The notes beneath the pieces are model-generated. The model was not told where the DNA came from, searched no databases, and saw only the letters and a program-made list of their open reading frames with translations. 64,000 nt of DNA, taken from NCBI GenBank assembly GCA_037013495.1, contig CM072810.1, forward strand, positions 50,764,843-50,828,842, written 5' to 3'. This DNA is from Hippophae tibetana (taxonomy: Eukaryota; Streptophyta; Magnoliopsida; Rosales; Elaeagnaceae). Numbering within the stretch: position 1 is the first letter of the stretch; each line of letters begins with the position of its first letter. Position numbers and translations under genes: made by a program. Shown one piece after another: positions 37,381 to 52,000 of this stretch.

Positions 37381-39161
37381 GTTGTTTCTTAGTGTCATTT
37401 AGAATGACTTGTGTCGTGCACGGGGTGTAACATTCTCCTGACTTGTTGTGAGCTTTGAACGAGGTTTAAGGGTGACAGTTCAAGCGTTCCGTATTGAAAG
37501 CTTACGCTTTAGGAAGGTAGGATTAGCCATTTTCCTATGTTTGGTATCAAAACATGATCTCTGGTTAGTATCCCATAAAAGCACAAGTTCGAGGTGAAGT
37601 TCGGTTACAAGAGACGGAATGATTCAACTGAGGTAAGTACCATCCCTGCGCTCATTGATGTGGGTAACCTTTCTATGTTGTTTCGAAGTGTCATTTAGAA
37701 TTACTTGTGTCATGCACGTGGTGTAACATTCTTTTGACTTGGTGTGAGCTTTGAACGAGGATTAAGGGTGACCGTTCAAGCGTTCTGTATTGAAAGATTA
37801 AGATTTAGGAAGGAAGGATTAGCTATTTTCCTATGTTTGGTATCAAAACATGATCTCCGATTTGTATCCCATAAAAGCACAAGTTTGAGGTGAAGTTCGC
37901 TTAAAAGAGACAGAATGATGAAGCCGAGGTAAGTAAAATCCCTGGGCTCGCTGTTGTGGGTAACCTTTATATGTTGTTTCCATGTGTCATTTAGAATGAC
38001 TTGTGTCGGGCACGGGGGTAACATCCTCGTTACTTGTTGTGAGCTTTGAACGAGGATTAAGGGTGACAGTTCAAGCGTCCCGTATTGAAAGCTTACGCTT
38101 TAGGAAGGAAGGATTAGCTATTTTCCTATGTTTGGTATCAAAACATGATCTCCGATTTGTATGCCATAAAAGCACAAGTTCGAGGTGAAGTTCGGTTACA
38201 AGAGACGGAATGATTCAACCGAGGTAAGTATCCATCCCTTGGTTTGTTGTTGTTGGTAACCTTTCTATGTTGTTTCCATGTGTCATTTAGAATGACTAGT
38301 GTCGTGCATGAGGGGTAACATCCTCGTGACTTGTTATGAGCTTTGAACGAAGATTAAAGGTGATAGTTTAACCGTCCCGTATTGAAAGCTTAAGCTTTAG
38401 GAAGGAAGGATTAACTATTTTCCTATGTTTTTTTATCAAAACATGATCTCCGATTTGTATCCCATAAAAGCACAAGTTCGAGGTGAAGTTCGCTTACAAG
38501 AGACGGAATGATGCAACCGACGTAAGTACCATCCCTGGGTTCGTTGTTGTGGGTAACCTATCTATGTTGTTTCCAAGTTTCATTTAGAATGACTTTTGTC
38601 GTGCACGGGGGGTAACATCCTCGTGACTTGTTGTGAGCTTTGAACGAGGTTTAAGGGTGACCGTTCAAGCGTCCCGTATTGCAAGCATAAGCTTTAGGAA
38701 GGAAGGATTCACTATTTTTCCTATCTTTGGTATCAAAACATGATCTCCGATTTGTATCCCATAAAAGCACAAGGTCGAGGTGAAGTTCGCTTACAAGAGA
38801 CGGAATGATGCAACCGAGGTAAGTATCCATCCCTGGGTTTGTTGTTGTGGGTAACCTTTCTATGTTGTTTCCAAGTTTCATTTAGAATCACTTGTGTCGT
38901 GCACGGGGGGGCAACATCCTCGTGACTTGTTGTGAGCTTTGAACGATGATTAAAGGTGACAGTTTAAGCATCCCGTATTGAAAGCTTAAGCTTTAGGAAG
39001 GAAGGATTAGCTATTTTTCCTATGTTTGGTATCAAAACATGATCTTCGATTTGTATCCCATAAAAGCACAAGTTCGAGGTGAAGTTCGCTTACAAGAGAC
39101 GGAATGATGCAACCGACGTAAGTACCATCCCTGGGTTCGTTGTTGTGGGTAACCTATCTAT
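37381..39161 (-). repeat. Inverted-half hexamer HOR alpha, copy 1 (1,781 bp)
   Basis: Six monomers, starting from the marker GTTGTTTCTTAGTGTC at 37381, which recurs at 39162 and 40943, exactly 1,781 bp apart each time. It contains recognisable monomers such as TTACTTGTGTCATGCACGTGG, CGGGCACGGGGG and GACTAGTGTCGTGCATGAGG. Only a handful of substitutions separate it from copy 2, for example TTACGCTTTAGG against TTACACTTTAGG. Confidence 0.88.
38165..38230 (+). promoter_or_regulatory. TATA-like box plus splice-donor match (example, speculative)
   Basis: CATAAAAG at 38165-38172, followed 56 bp from its start by GAGGTAAGTAT (38221-38231). GGTAAGTAT is the strong 5' splice-site consensus that pairs with the U1 snRNA 5' end. 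The same pair occurs in most inverted monomers on the plus strand, and so on the minus strand of the forward half. Common variants are GACGTAAGTACC, GAGGTAAGTAAAA and GAGGTAAGGACC. No transcript evidence is available and the match may be chance fixed by amplification. Confidence 0.35.
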
Positions 39162-40942
39162 GTTGTTTCTTAGTGTCATTTAGAATGACTTGTGTCGTGC
39201 ACGGGGTGTAACATTCTCCTGACTTGTTGTGAGCTTTGAACGAGGTTTAAGGGTGACAGTTCAAGCGTTCCGTATTGAAAGCTTACACTTTAGGAAGGTA
39301 GGATTAGCCATTTTCCTATGTTTGGTATCAAAACATGATCTCCGGTTAGTATCCCATAAAAGCACAAGTTCGAGGTGAAGTTCGGTTACAAGAGACGGAA
39401 TGATTCAACCGAGGTAAGTACCATCCCTGCGCTCATTCATGTGGGTAACCTTTCTATGTTGTTTCGAAGTGTCATTTAGAATTACTTGTGTCATGCACGT
39501 GGTGTAACATTCTTTTGACTTGGTGTGAGCTTTGAACGAGGATTAAGGGTGACCGTTCAAGCGTTCCGTATTGAAAGATTAAGCTTTAGGAAGGAAGGAT
39601 TAGCTATTTTCCTACGTTTGGTATCAAAACATGATCTCCGATTTGTATCCCATAAAAGCACAAGTTTGAGGTGAAGTTCGCTTAAAAGAGACAGAATGAT
39701 GCAGCCGAGGTAAGTAAAATCCCTGGGCTCGCTGTTGTGGGTAACCTTTATATGTTGTTTCCATGTGTCATTTAGAATGACTTGTGTCGGGCACGGGGGT
39801 AACATCCTCGTTACTTGTTGTGAGCTTTGAACGAGGATTAAGGGTGACAGTTCAAGCGTCCCGTATTGAAAGCTTACGCTTTAGGAAGGAAGGATTAGCT
39901 ATTTTCCTATGTTTGGTATCAAAACATGATCTCCGATTTGTATGCCATAAAAGCACAAGTTCGAGGTGAAGTTCGGTTACAAGAGACGGAATGATTCAAC
40001 CGAGGTAAGTATCCATCCCTCGGTTTGTTGTTGTTGGTAACCTTTCTATGTTGTTTCCATGTGTCATTTAGAATGACTAGTGTCGTGCATGAGGGGTAAC
40101 ATCCTCGTGACTTGTTATGAGCTTTGAACGAAGATTAAAGGTGATAGTTTAACCGTCCCGTATTGAAAGCTTAAGCTTTAGGAAGGAAGGATTAACTATT
40201 TTCCTATGTTTTTTTATCAAAACATGATCTCCGATTTGTATCCCATAAAAGCACAAGTTCGAGGTGAAGTTCGCTTACAAGAGACGGAATGATGCAACCG
40301 ACGTAAGTACCATCCCTGGGTTCGTTGTTGTGGGTAACCTATCTATGTTGTTTCCAAGTTTCATTTAGAATGACTTTTGTCGTGCACGGGGGGTAACATC
40401 CTCGTGACTTGTTGTGAGCTTTGAACGAGGTTTAAGGGTGACCGTTCAAGCGTCCCGTATTGCAAGCATAAGCTTTAGGAAGGAAGGATTCACTATTTTT
40501 CCTATCTTTGGTATCAAAACATGATCTCCGATTTGTATCCCATAAAAGCACAAGGTCGAGGTGAAGTTCGCTTACAAGAGACGGAATGATGCAACCGAGG
40601 TAAGTATCCATCCCTGGGTTTGTTGTTGTGGGTAACCTTTCTATGTTGTTTCCAAGTTTCATTTAGAATCACTTGTGTCGTGCACGGGGGGGCAACATCC
40701 TCGTGACTTGTTGTGAGCTTTGAACGATGATTAAAGGTGACAGTTTAAGCATCCCGTATTGAAAGCTTAAGCTTTAGGAAGGAAGGATTAGCTATTTTTC
40801 CTATGTTTGGTATCAAAACATGATCTTCGATTTGTATCCCATAAAAGCACAAGTTCGAGGTGAAGTTCGCTTACAAGAGACGGAATGATGCAACCGACGT
40901 AAGTACCATCCCTGGGTTCGTTGTTGTGGGTAACCTATCTAT
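39162..40942 (-). repeat. Inverted-half hexamer HOR alpha, copy 2 (1,781 bp)
   Basis: Second copy with the same six monomers in the same order and length. It shares TTACACTTTAGG and CTCCGGTTAG with the partial third copy, so copies 2 and 3 are the most recent pair. Confidence 0.88.
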
Positions 40943-41566
40943 GTTGTTTCTTAGTGTCATTTAGAATGACTTGTGTCGTGCACGGGGTGTAACATTCTCC
41001 TGACTTGTTGTGAGCTTTGAACGAGGTTTAAGGGTGACAGTTCAAGCGTTCCGTATTGAAAGCTTACACTTTAGGAAGGTAGGATTAGCCATTTTCCTAT
41101 GTTTGGTATCAAAACATGATCTCCGGTTAGTATCCCATAAAAGCACAAGTTCGAGGTGAAGTTCGGTTACAAGAGACGGAATGATTCAACCGAGGTAAGT
41201 ACCATCCCTGCGCTCATTGATGTGGGTAACCTTTCTATGTTGTTTCGAAGTGTCATTTAGAATTACTTGTGTCATGCACGTGGTGTAACATTCTTTTGAC
41301 TTGGTGTGAGCTTTGAACGAGGATTAAGGGTGACCGTTCAAGCGTTCCGTATTGAAAGATTAAGCTTTAGGAAGGAAGGATTAGCTATTTTCCTATGTTT
41401 GGTATCAAAACATGATCTCCGATTTGTATCCCATAAAAGCACAAGTTTGAGGTGAAGTTCGCTTAAAAGAGACAGAATGATGCAGCCGAGGTAAGTAAAA
41501 TCCCTGGGCTCGCTGTTGTGGGTAACCTTTATATGTTGTTTCCATGTGTCATTTAGAATGACTTGT
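40943..41566 (-). repeat. Inverted-half hexamer HOR alpha, partial copy 3
   Basis: About two monomers matching the start of copies 1 and 2. At the position where those read CGGGCACGGGGG the sequence changes to CGTGCATAGGGGG (about 41570), entering a different monomer order. Confidence 0.82.
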
Positions 41567-44500
41567 GTCGTGCATAGGGGGTAACATCATCGTGACTTGT
41601 TATGAGCTTTGAACGATGATTAAAGGTGACAGTTTAAGCGTCCCGTATTGGAAGCTTACGCTTTAGGAAGGAAGGATTAGCTATTTTTCATATATTTGTT
41701 ATCAAAACATGATCTCCGATTTGTATCCCATAAAAGCACAAGTTTGAGGTGAAGTTCGCTTAAAAGAGACAGAATGATGCAGTCGAGGTAAGTAAAATCC
41801 CTGGGCTCGCTGTTGTGGGTAACCTTTATATGTTGTTTCCATGTGTCATTTAGAATGACTTGTGTCGTGCACGCGGGGGTAACATCCTCGTGACTTGTTG
41901 TGAGCTTTGAACGAGGATTAAGGGTGACAGTTCAAGCGTCCCGTATTGAAAGCTTATGCTTTAGGAAGGAAGGATTAGTTATTTTCCTATGTTTGGTATC
42001 AAAACATGATCTCCGATTTGTATCCCATAAAAGCACAAGTTCGAGGTGAAGTTCGCTTACAAGAGACGGAATGATGCACCCGACGTAAGTACCATCCCTG
42101 GGTTCGTTGTTGTGGGTAACCTATCTATGTTGTTTCCAAGTTTCATTTAGAATTACTTTTGTCGTGCACGGGGGGTAACATCCTCGTGACTTGTTGTGAG
42201 CTTTGAACGAGGTTTAAGGGTGACCGTTCAAGTGTCCCGTATTGCAAGCATAAGCTTTAGGAAGGAAGGATTCACTATTTTTCCTATCTTTGGTATCAAA
42301 ACATGATCTCCGATTTGTATCCTATAAAAGCACAAGTTCGAGGTGAATTTCGGTTACAAGAGACAGAATGATTCAACCGAGGTAAGTACCATCCCTGCGC
42401 TCGTTGTTGTGGGTAACCTTTCTATGTTGTTTCCAAGTGTCATTTACAATGACTTGTGTCGTGCACGGGGTGTAACATTCTCGTGACTTGGTGTGAGCTT
42501 TGAACGAGGATTAAGGGTCACCGTTCAAGCGTCCCGTATTGAAAGATTAAGCTTTAGGAAGGAAGGATTAGCTATTTTTCCTATGTTTGGTATCAAAACA
42601 TGATCTCCGATTTGTATCCCATAAAAGCACAAGTTCGGGGTGAAGTTCTCTTACACGAGACGGAATGATGCAACCGAGGTAAGTATCCATCCCTGGGTTT
42701 GTTGTTGTGGGTAACCTTTCTATGTTGTTTCCAAGTTTCATTTAGAATCACTTGTGTCGTGCACGGTGGGGCAACATCCTCGTGACTTGTTGTGAGCTTT
42801 GAACGATGATTAAAGGTGACAGTTTAAGCGTCCCGTATTGAAAGCTTAAGCTTTAGGAAGGAAGGATTAGCTATTTTTCCTATGTTTGGTATCAAAACAT
42901 GATCTTCGATTTGTATCCCATAAAAGCACAAGTTCGAGGTGAAGTTCGCTTACAAGAGATGGAATGATGCAACCGATGTAAGTACCATCCCTGGGTTCGT
43001 TGTTGTGGGTAACCTATCTATGTTGTTTCCATGTTTCATTTAGAATGACTTGTGTCGTGCACGCGGGGGTAACATCCTCGTGACTTGTTGTGAGCTTTGA
43101 ACGAGGATTAAGGGTGACAGTTCAAGCGTCCCGTATTGAAAGCTTATGCTTTAGGAAGGAAGCATTAGTTATTTTCCTATGTTTGGTATCAAAACATGAT
43201 CTCCGATTTGTATCGCATAAAAGCACAAGTTTGAGGTGAAGTTCGCTTAAAAGAGACAGAATGATGCAGCCGAGGTAGGTAAAATCCCTGGGCTCGCTGT
43301 TGTGGGTAACCTTTATATGTTGTTTCCATGTGTCATTTAGAATGACTTGTGTCGTGCATAGGGGGTAACATCATCGTGACTTGTTATGAGCTTTGAACGA
43401 TAATTAAAGGTGACAGTTTAAGCGTCCCGTATTGGAAGCTTACGCTTTAGGAAGGAAGGATTAGCTATTTTTCCTATAATTGTTATCAAAACATGATCTC
43501 CGATTTGTATCCCATAAAAGCACAAGTTTGAGGTGAAGTTCGCTTAAAAGGGACAGAATGATGCAGTCGAGGTAAGTAAAATCCCTGGGCTCGCTGTTGT
43601 GGGTAACCTTTATATGTTGTTTCCATGTGTCATTTAGAATGACTTGTGTCGGGCACGGGGGTAACATCCTCGTTACTTGTTGTGAGCTTTGAACGAGGAT
43701 TAAGGGTGACAGTTCAAGCGTCCCGTATTGAAAGCTTATGCTTTAGGAAGGAAGGATTAGTTATTTTCCTATGTTTGGTATCAAAACATGATCTCCGATT
43801 TGTATCCCATAAAAGCACAAGTTCGAGGTGAAGTTCGCTTACAAGAGACGGAATGATGCAACCGACGTAAGTACCATCCCTGGGTTCGTTGTTGTGGGTA
43901 ACCTATCTATGTTGTTTCCAAGTTTCATTTAGAATGACTTTTGTCGTGCACGGGGGGTAACATCCTCGTGACTTGTTGTGAGCTTTGAACGAGGTTTAAG
44001 GGTGACCGTTCAAGCGTCCCGTATTGCAAGCATAAGCTTTAGGAAGGAAGGATTCACTATTTTTCCTATCTTTGGTATCAAAACATGATCTCCGATTTGT
44101 ATCGCATAAAAGCACAAGTTCGAGGTGAAGTTCGGTTACAAGAGACAGAATGATTCAACCGAGGTAAGTACCATCCCTGCGCTCGTTGTTGTGGGTAACC
44201 TTTCTATGTTGTTTCCAAGTGTCATTTACAATGACTTGTGTCGTGCACGGGGGGTAACATCCTCGTGACTTGTTGTGAGCTTTAAACGAGGTTTAAGGGT
44301 GACAGTTCAAGCGTTCCGTATTGAAAGCTTACGCTTTAGGAAGGTAGGATTAGCTATTTTCCTATGTTTGGTATCAAAACATGATCTCCAGTTTGTATCC
44401 CATAAAAGCACAAGTTCGAGGTGAAGTTCGGTTACAGGAGACGGAATGATTCAGCCGAGGTAAGTAAAATCCCTGGGCTCGTTGTTGTGGGTAACCTATT

Positions 44501-47500
44501 TATGTTGTTTCCATGTGTCATTTAGAATGACTAGTGTCGTGCATGAGGGGTAACATCCTCGTGACTTGTTATGAGCTTTGAACGAAGATTAAAGGTGATA
44601 GTTTAACCGTCCCGTATTGAAAGCTTAAGCTTTAGGAAGGAAGGATTAACTATTTTCCTATGTTTTTTATCAAAATATGATCTCCGATTTGTATCCCATA
44701 AAAGCACAAGTTAGAGGTGAAGTTCGCTTACAAGAGACAGAATGATGCAACCGAGGTAAGGACCATCCCTGGGTCCTTTTTGTGGGTAACCTTTCTATGT
44801 TTGTTCCAAGTGTCATTTAGAATGACTTGTGTCGTGCATGGGGGGTAACATCCTCGTGACTTGGTGTGAGCTTTGAACAAGTTAAGGGTGACCGTTCTAG
44901 CGTCCCGTATTGCAAGCATAAGCTTTAGGAAGGAAGGATTCACTATTTTTCCTATCTTTGGTATCAAAACATGATCTCCGATTTGTATCCCATAAAAGCA
45001 CAAGTTCGAGGTGAAGTTCGGTTACAAGAGACAGAATGATTCAACCGAAGTAAGTACCATCCCTGCGCTCGTTGTTGTGGGTAACCTTTCTATGTTGTTT
45101 CCAAGTGTCATTTACAATGACTTGTGTCGTGCAAGGGGTGTAACATTCTCGTGACTTGGTGTGAGCTTTGAACGAGGATTAAGGATCACCGTTCAAGCGT
45201 CCCGTATTGAAAGATTAAGCTTTAGGAAGGAAGGATTAGCTATTTTTCCTATGTTTGGTATCAAAACATGATCTCTGATTTGTATCCCATAAAAGCACAA
45301 GTTCGGGGTGAAGTTCTCTTACAAGAGACGGAATGATGCAACCGAGGTAAGTATCCATCCCTGGGTTTGTTGTTGTGGGTAACCTTTCTATGTTGTTTCC
45401 AAGTTTCATTTAGAATCACTTGTGTCGTGCACGGGGGGGCAACATCCTCGTGACTTGTTGTGAGCTTTGAACGATGATTAATGGTGACAGTTTAAGCGTC
45501 CCGTATTGAAAGATTAAGCTTTAGGAAGGAAGGATTGGCTATTTTTCCTATGTTTGGTATCAAAACATGATCTCCGATTTGTATCCCATAAAAGCACAAG
45601 TTAGAGGTGAAGTTCGCTTACAAGAGATGGAATGATGCAACCGACGTAAGTACCATCCCTAGGTTCGTTGTTGTGGGTAACCTTTCTATGTTGTTTCCAA
45701 GTGTCATTTAGAATGACTTGTGTCGTGCACGGGGGGTAACATCATCGTGACTTTTTATGAGCTTTGAACGATGATTAAAGGTGACAGTTTAAGCGTCCCG
45801 TATTGGAAGCTTACGCTTTAGGAAGGAAGGATTAGCTATTTTTCCTATATTTGTTATCAAAACATGATCTCCGATTTGTATCCCATAAAAGCACAAGTTT
45901 GAGGTGAAGTTCGCTTAAAAGAGACAGAATGATGCAGTCGAGGTAAGTAAAATCCCTGGGCTCACTGTTGTGGGTAACCTTTATATGTTGTTTCCATGTG
46001 TCATTTAGAATGACTTGTGTCGGGCACGGGGGTAACATCCTCGTTACTTGTTGTGAGCTTTGAACGAGGATTAAGGGTGACAGTTCAAGCGTCCCGTATT
46101 GAAAGCTTACGCTTTAGGAAGGAAGGATTAGCTATTTTCCTATGTTTGGTATCAAAACATGATCTCCGATTTGTATGCCATAAAAGCACAAGTTCGAGGT
46201 GAAGTTCGGTTACAAGAGACGGAATGATTCAACCGAGGTAAGTATCCATCCCTCGGTTTGTTGTTGTGGGTAACCTTTCTATGTTGTTTCCAAGTGTCAT
46301 TTAGAATGACTTGTGTCGTGCACGGGGGGGTAACATCCTCGTGACTTGTTGTGAGCTTTGAACGAGGATTAAGGGTGACAGTTCAAGCGTCCCGTATTGA
46401 AAGCTTATGCTTTAAGAAGGAAGGATTAGTTATTTTCCTATGTTTGGTATCAAAACATGATCTCCGATTTGTATCCCATTAAAGCACAAGTTAGAGGTGA
46501 AGTTCGCTTACAAGAGATGGAATGATGCAACCGACGTAAGTACCATCCCTGGGTTCGTTGTTGTGGGTAACCTTTCTATGTTGTTTCCAAGGGTCACTTA
46601 GAATGACTTGTGTCGTGCACGGAGGGTAACATCCTCGTGACTTGTTGTGAGCTTTGAACGAGGATTAAGGGTGACAGTTCAAGCATCCCGTATTGAAAGC
46701 TTATGCTTTAGGAAGGAAGGATTAGCTATTTTCCTATGTTTGGTATCAAAACATGATCTCCGATTTGTATCCCATAAAAGCACAAGTTTGAGGTGAAGTT
46801 CGTTTAAAAGAGACAGAATGATGCAGTCGAGGTAAGTAAAATCCCTGGGCTCGCTGTTGTGGGTAAACTTTATATGTTGTTTCTATGTGTCATTTAGAAT
46901 GACTTGTGTCGGGCACGGGGGTAACATCCTCGTTACTTGTTGTGAGCTTTGAACGGGGATTAAGGGTGACAGTTCAAGCGTCCTGTATTGAAAACTTATG
47001 CTTTAGGAAGGAAGGATTAGTTATTTTCCTATGTTTGGTATCAAAACATGATCTCCGATTTGTATCCCATTAAAGCACAAGTTAGAGGTAATGTTCGCTT
47101 ACAAGAGATGGAATGATGCAACCGACGTAAGTACCATCCCTGGGTTCGTTGTTGTGGGTAACCTTTTTATGTTGTTTCCAAGGGTCACTTAGAATGACTT
47201 GTGTCGTGCACGGAGGGTAACATCCTCGTGACTTGTTGTGAGCTTTGAACGAGGATTAAGGGTGACAGTTCAAGTGTCCCGTATTGAAAGCTTACGCTTT
47301 AGGAAGGAAGGATTAGCTATTTTCCTATGTTTGGTATCAAAACATGATCTCCGATTTGTATCCCATAAAAGCAAAAGTTTGAGGTGAAGTTCGTTTAAAA
47401 GAGACAGAATGATGCAGCCGAGGTAAGTAAAATCCCTGGGCTCGCTATTGTGGGTAACCTTTTTATGTTGTTTCCATGTGTCATTTAGAATGACTAGTGT

Positions 47501-49004
47501 CGTGCATGAGGGGTAACATCCTCGTGACTTGTTATGAGCTTTGAACGAAGATTAAAGGTGATAGTTTAACCGTCCCGTATTGAAAGCTTAAGCTTTAGGA
47601 AGGAAGGATTAACTATTTTCCTATGTTTTTTTATCAAAACATGATCTCCGATTTGTATCCCATAAAAGCACAAGTTCGAGGTGAAGTTCGCTTACAAGAG
47701 ACGGAATGATGCAACCGACGTAAGTACCATCCCTGGGTTCGTTGTTGTGGGTAACCTATCTATGTTGTTTCCAAATTTCATTTAGAATGACTTTTGTCGT
47801 GCACGGGGGGTAACATCCTCGTGACTTGTTGTGAGCTTTGAACGAGGTTTAAGGGTGACCGTTCAAGCGTCCCGTATTGCAAGCATAAGCTTTAGGAAGG
47901 AAGGATTCACTATTTTTCCTATCTTTGGTATCAAAACATGATCTCCGATTTGTATCCCATAAAAGCACAAGTTCGAGGTGAAGTTCGGTTACAAGAGACA
48001 GAATGATTCAACCGAGGTAAGTACCATCCCTGCGCTCGTTGTTGTGGGTAACCTTTCTATGTTGTTTCCAAGTGTCATTTACAATGACTTGTGTCGTGCA
48101 CGGGGTGTAACAGTCTCGTGACTTGGTGTGAGCTTTGAACGAGGATTAAGGGTCACCGTTCAAGCATCCCGTATTTAAAGATTAAGCTTTAGGAAGGAAG
48201 GATTAGCTATTTTTCCTATGTTTGGTATCAAAACATGATCTCCGATTTGTATCCCATAAAAGCACAAGTTCGGGGTGAAGTTCTCTTACAAGAGACGGAA
48301 TGATGCAACCGAGGTAAGTATCCATCCCTGGGTTTGTTGTTGTGGGTAACCTTTCTATGTTGTTTCCAAGTTTCATTTAGTATCACTTGTGTCGTGCACG
48401 GGGGGGCAACATCCTCGTGACTTGTTGTGAGCTTTGAACGATGATTAAACGTGACAGTTTAAGCGTCCCGTATTGAAAGCTTAAGATTTAGGAAGGAAGG
48501 ATTAGCTATTTTTCCTATATTTGTTATCAAAACATGATCTTCGATTTGTATCCCATAAAAGCACAAGTTCGAGGTGAAGTTCGCTTACAAGGGACGGAAT
48601 GATGCAACCGACGTAAGTACCATCCCTCGGTTCGTTGTTGTGGGTAAAGTTTCTATGTTGTTTCCAAGTGTCACTTAGAATGACTTGTGTCGTGGACGGA
48701 GGGTAACATCCTCGTGACTTGTTGTGAGCTTTGAACGAGGTTTAAGGGTGACAGTTCAAGCGTTCCGTATTGAAAGCTTACGCTTTAGGAAGGTAGGATT
48801 AGCAATTTTCCTATGTTTGGTATCAAAACATGATCTCCGATTTGTATGCCATAAAAGCACAAGTTCGAGGTGAAGTTCGCTTACAAGAGACGGAATGATG
48901 CAACCGACGTAAGTACCATCCCTGGGTTCGTTGTTGTGGGTAACGTTTCTTTGTTGTTTCCAAGTGTCACTTAGAATGACTTGTGTCGTGGACGGAGGGT
49001 AACA
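41567..49004 (-). repeat. Inverted satellite B, mixed block with local duplications
   Basis: About 25 monomers of reshuffled variants. A three-monomer segment starting at TGCATAGGGGG (41571 to about 42460) recurs 1,784 bp (six monomers) later at 43355 to about 44240. A two-monomer period of 591 bp with the marker GGGTCACTTAGAATG appears at 46591 and 47182. Two adjacent near-identical monomers carry GTCGTGGACGGAGGG near 48690 and 48985. Variants from the alpha hexamer (GACTAGTGTCGTGCATGAGG) reappear near 44530 and 47495. No non-satellite sequence is seen. Confidence 0.8.
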
Positions 49005-52000
49005 TCCTCGTGACTTGTTGTGAGCTTTGAACGAGGTTTAAGGGTGACAGTTCAAGCGTTCCGTATTGAAAGCTTACGCTTTAGGAAGGTAGGATTAGCT
49101 ATTTTCCTATGTTTGGTATCAAAACATTATCTCCAGTTTGTATCCCATAAAAGCACAAGTTCGAGGTGAAGTTCGGTTACAAGAGACGGAATGATTCAAC
49201 AGAGGTAAGTACCATCCCTGCGCTCGTTGTTGTGGGTAACCTTTCTATGTTGTTTCCAAGTGTCATTTAGAATGACTTGTGTCGTGCACGGGGTGTAACA
49301 TTCTCATGACTTGGTGTGAGCTTTGAACGAGGATTAAGGGTGACCGTTCAGGCGTTCCGTATTGAAAGATTAAGCTTTAGGAAGGAAGGATTGGCTATTT
49401 TTCCTATGTTTGGTATCAAAACATGATCTCCGATTTGTATCCCATAAAAGCACAACTTAGAGGTGAAGTTCGCTTACAAGCGATGGAATGATGCAACCGA
49501 TGTAAGTACCATCCCTAGGTTCGTTGTTGTGGGTAACCTTTCTATGTTGTTTCCAAGTGTCATTTAGAATGACTTGTGTCGTGCACGGGGGGTAACATCC
49601 TCGTGACTTGGTGTGAGCTTTGAACGAGGTTTAAGGGTGACAGTTCAAGCGTTCCGTATTGAAAGCTTACGCTTTAGGAAGGTAGGATTAGCAATTTTCC
49701 TATGTTTGGTATCAAAACATGATCTCCGATTTGTATGCCATAAAAGCACAAGTTCGAGGTGAAGTTCGGTTACAAGAGACGGAATGATTCAACCGAGGTA
49801 AGTATCCATCCCTCGGTTTGTTGTTGTGGGTAACCTTTCTATGTTGTTTCCAAGTGTCATTTAGAATGACTTGTGTCGTGCACGGGGGGGTAACATCCTC
49901 GTGACTTGTTGTGAGCTTTGAACGAGGATTAAGGGTGACAGTTCAAGCGTCCCGTATTGAAAGCTTATGCTTTAGGAAGGAAGGATTACTTATTTTCCTA
50001 AGTTTGGTATCAAAACATGAACTCCGATTTGTATCCCATTAAAGCACAAGTTAGAGGTGAAGTTCGCTTACAAGAGATGGAATGATGCAACCGACGTAAG
50101 TACCATCCCTGGGTTCGTTGTTGTGGGTAACCTTTCTATGTTGTTTCCAAGGGTCACTTAGAATGACTTGTGTCGTGCACGGAGGGTAACATCCTCGTGA
50201 CTTGTTGTGAGCTTTGAACGAGGATTAAGGGTGACAGTTCAAGCGTCCCGTATTGAAAGCTTACGCTTTAGGAAGGAAGGATTAGCTATTTTCCTATGTT
50301 TGGTATCAAAACATGATCTCTGATTTGTATCCCATAAAAGCACAAGTTTGAGGTGAAGTTCGTTTAAAAGAGACAGAATGATGCAGCCGAGGTAAGTAAA
50401 ATCCCTGGACTCGCTGTTGTGGGTAACCTTTTTATGTTGTTTCCATGTGTCATTTAGAATGACTAGTGTCGTGCATTAGGGGTAACATCCTCGTGACTTG
50501 TTATGAGCTTTGAACGAAGATTAAAGGTGATAGTTTAACCGTCCCGTATTGAAAGCTTAAGCTTTAGGAAGGAAGGATTAACTATTTTCCTATGTTTTTT
50601 ATCAAAATATGATCTCTGATTTGTATCCCATAAAAGCACAAGTTAGAGGTGAAGTTCGCTTACAAGAGACGGAATGATGCAACCGAGGTAAGGACCATCC
50701 CTGGGTTCTTTTTGTGGGTAACCTTTCTATGTTGTTTCCAAGTGTCATTTAGAATGACTTGTGTCCTGCACGGGGGGTAACATCCTCGTGACTTGTTGTG
50801 AGCTTTGAACGAGGTTTAAGGGTGACAGTTCAAGCGTTCCGTATTGAAAGCTTACGCTTTAGGAAGGTAGGATTAGCTATTTTCCTATGTTTGGTATCAA
50901 AACATTATCTCCAGTTTGTATCCCATAAAAGCACAAGTTCGAGGTGAAGTTCGGTTACAAGAGACGGAATGATTCAACCGAGGTAAGTACCATCCCTGCG
51001 CTCGTTGTTGTGGGTAACCTTTCTATGTTGTTTCCAAGTGTCATTTAGAATGACTTGTGTCGTGCACGGGGTGTAACATTCTCATGACTTGGTGTGAGCT
51101 TTGAACGAGGATTAAGGGTGACCGTTCAAGCGTTCCGTATTGAAAGATTAAGCTTTAGGAAGGAAGGATTGGCTATTTTTCCTATGTTTGGTATCAAAAC
51201 ATGATCTCCGATTTGTATCACATAAAAGCACAACTTAGAGGTGAAGTTTGCTTACAAGAGATGGAATGATGCAACGGATGTAAGTACCATCCCTAGGTTC
51301 GTTGTTGTGGGTAACCTTTCTATGTTGTTTCCAAGTGTCATTTAGAATGACTTGTGTCGTGCACGGGGGGTAACATCCTCGTGACTTGGTGTGAGCTTTG
51401 AACGAGGTTTAAGGGTGACAGTTCAAGCGTTCCGTATTGAAAGCTTACGCTTTAGGAAGGTAGGATTAGCAATTTTCCTATGTTTGGTATCAAAACATGA
51501 TCTCCGATTTGTATGCCATAAAAGCACAAGTTCGAGGTGAAGTTCGGTTACAAGAGACGGAATGATTCAACCGAGGTAAGTATCCATCCCTCGGTTTGTT
51601 GTTGTGGGTAACCTTTCTATGTTGTTTCCAAGTGTCATTTAGAATGACTTGTGTCGTGCACGGGGGGGTAACATCCTCGTGACTTGTTGTGAGCTTTGAA
51701 CGAGGATTAAGGGTGACAGTTCAAGCGTCCCGTATTGAAAGTTTATGCTTTAGGAAGGAAGGATTACTTATTTTCCTAAGTTTGGTATGAAAACATGAAC
51801 TCCGATTTGTATCCCATTAAAGCACAAGTTAGAGGTGAAGTTCGCTTACAAGAGATGGAATGATGCAACCGACGCAAGTACCATCCCTGGGTTCGTTGTT
51901 GTGGGTAACCTTTCTATGTTGTTTCCAAGGGTCACTTAGAATGACTTGTGTCGTGCACGGAGGGTAACATCCTCGTGACTTGTTGTGAGCTTTGAACGAG

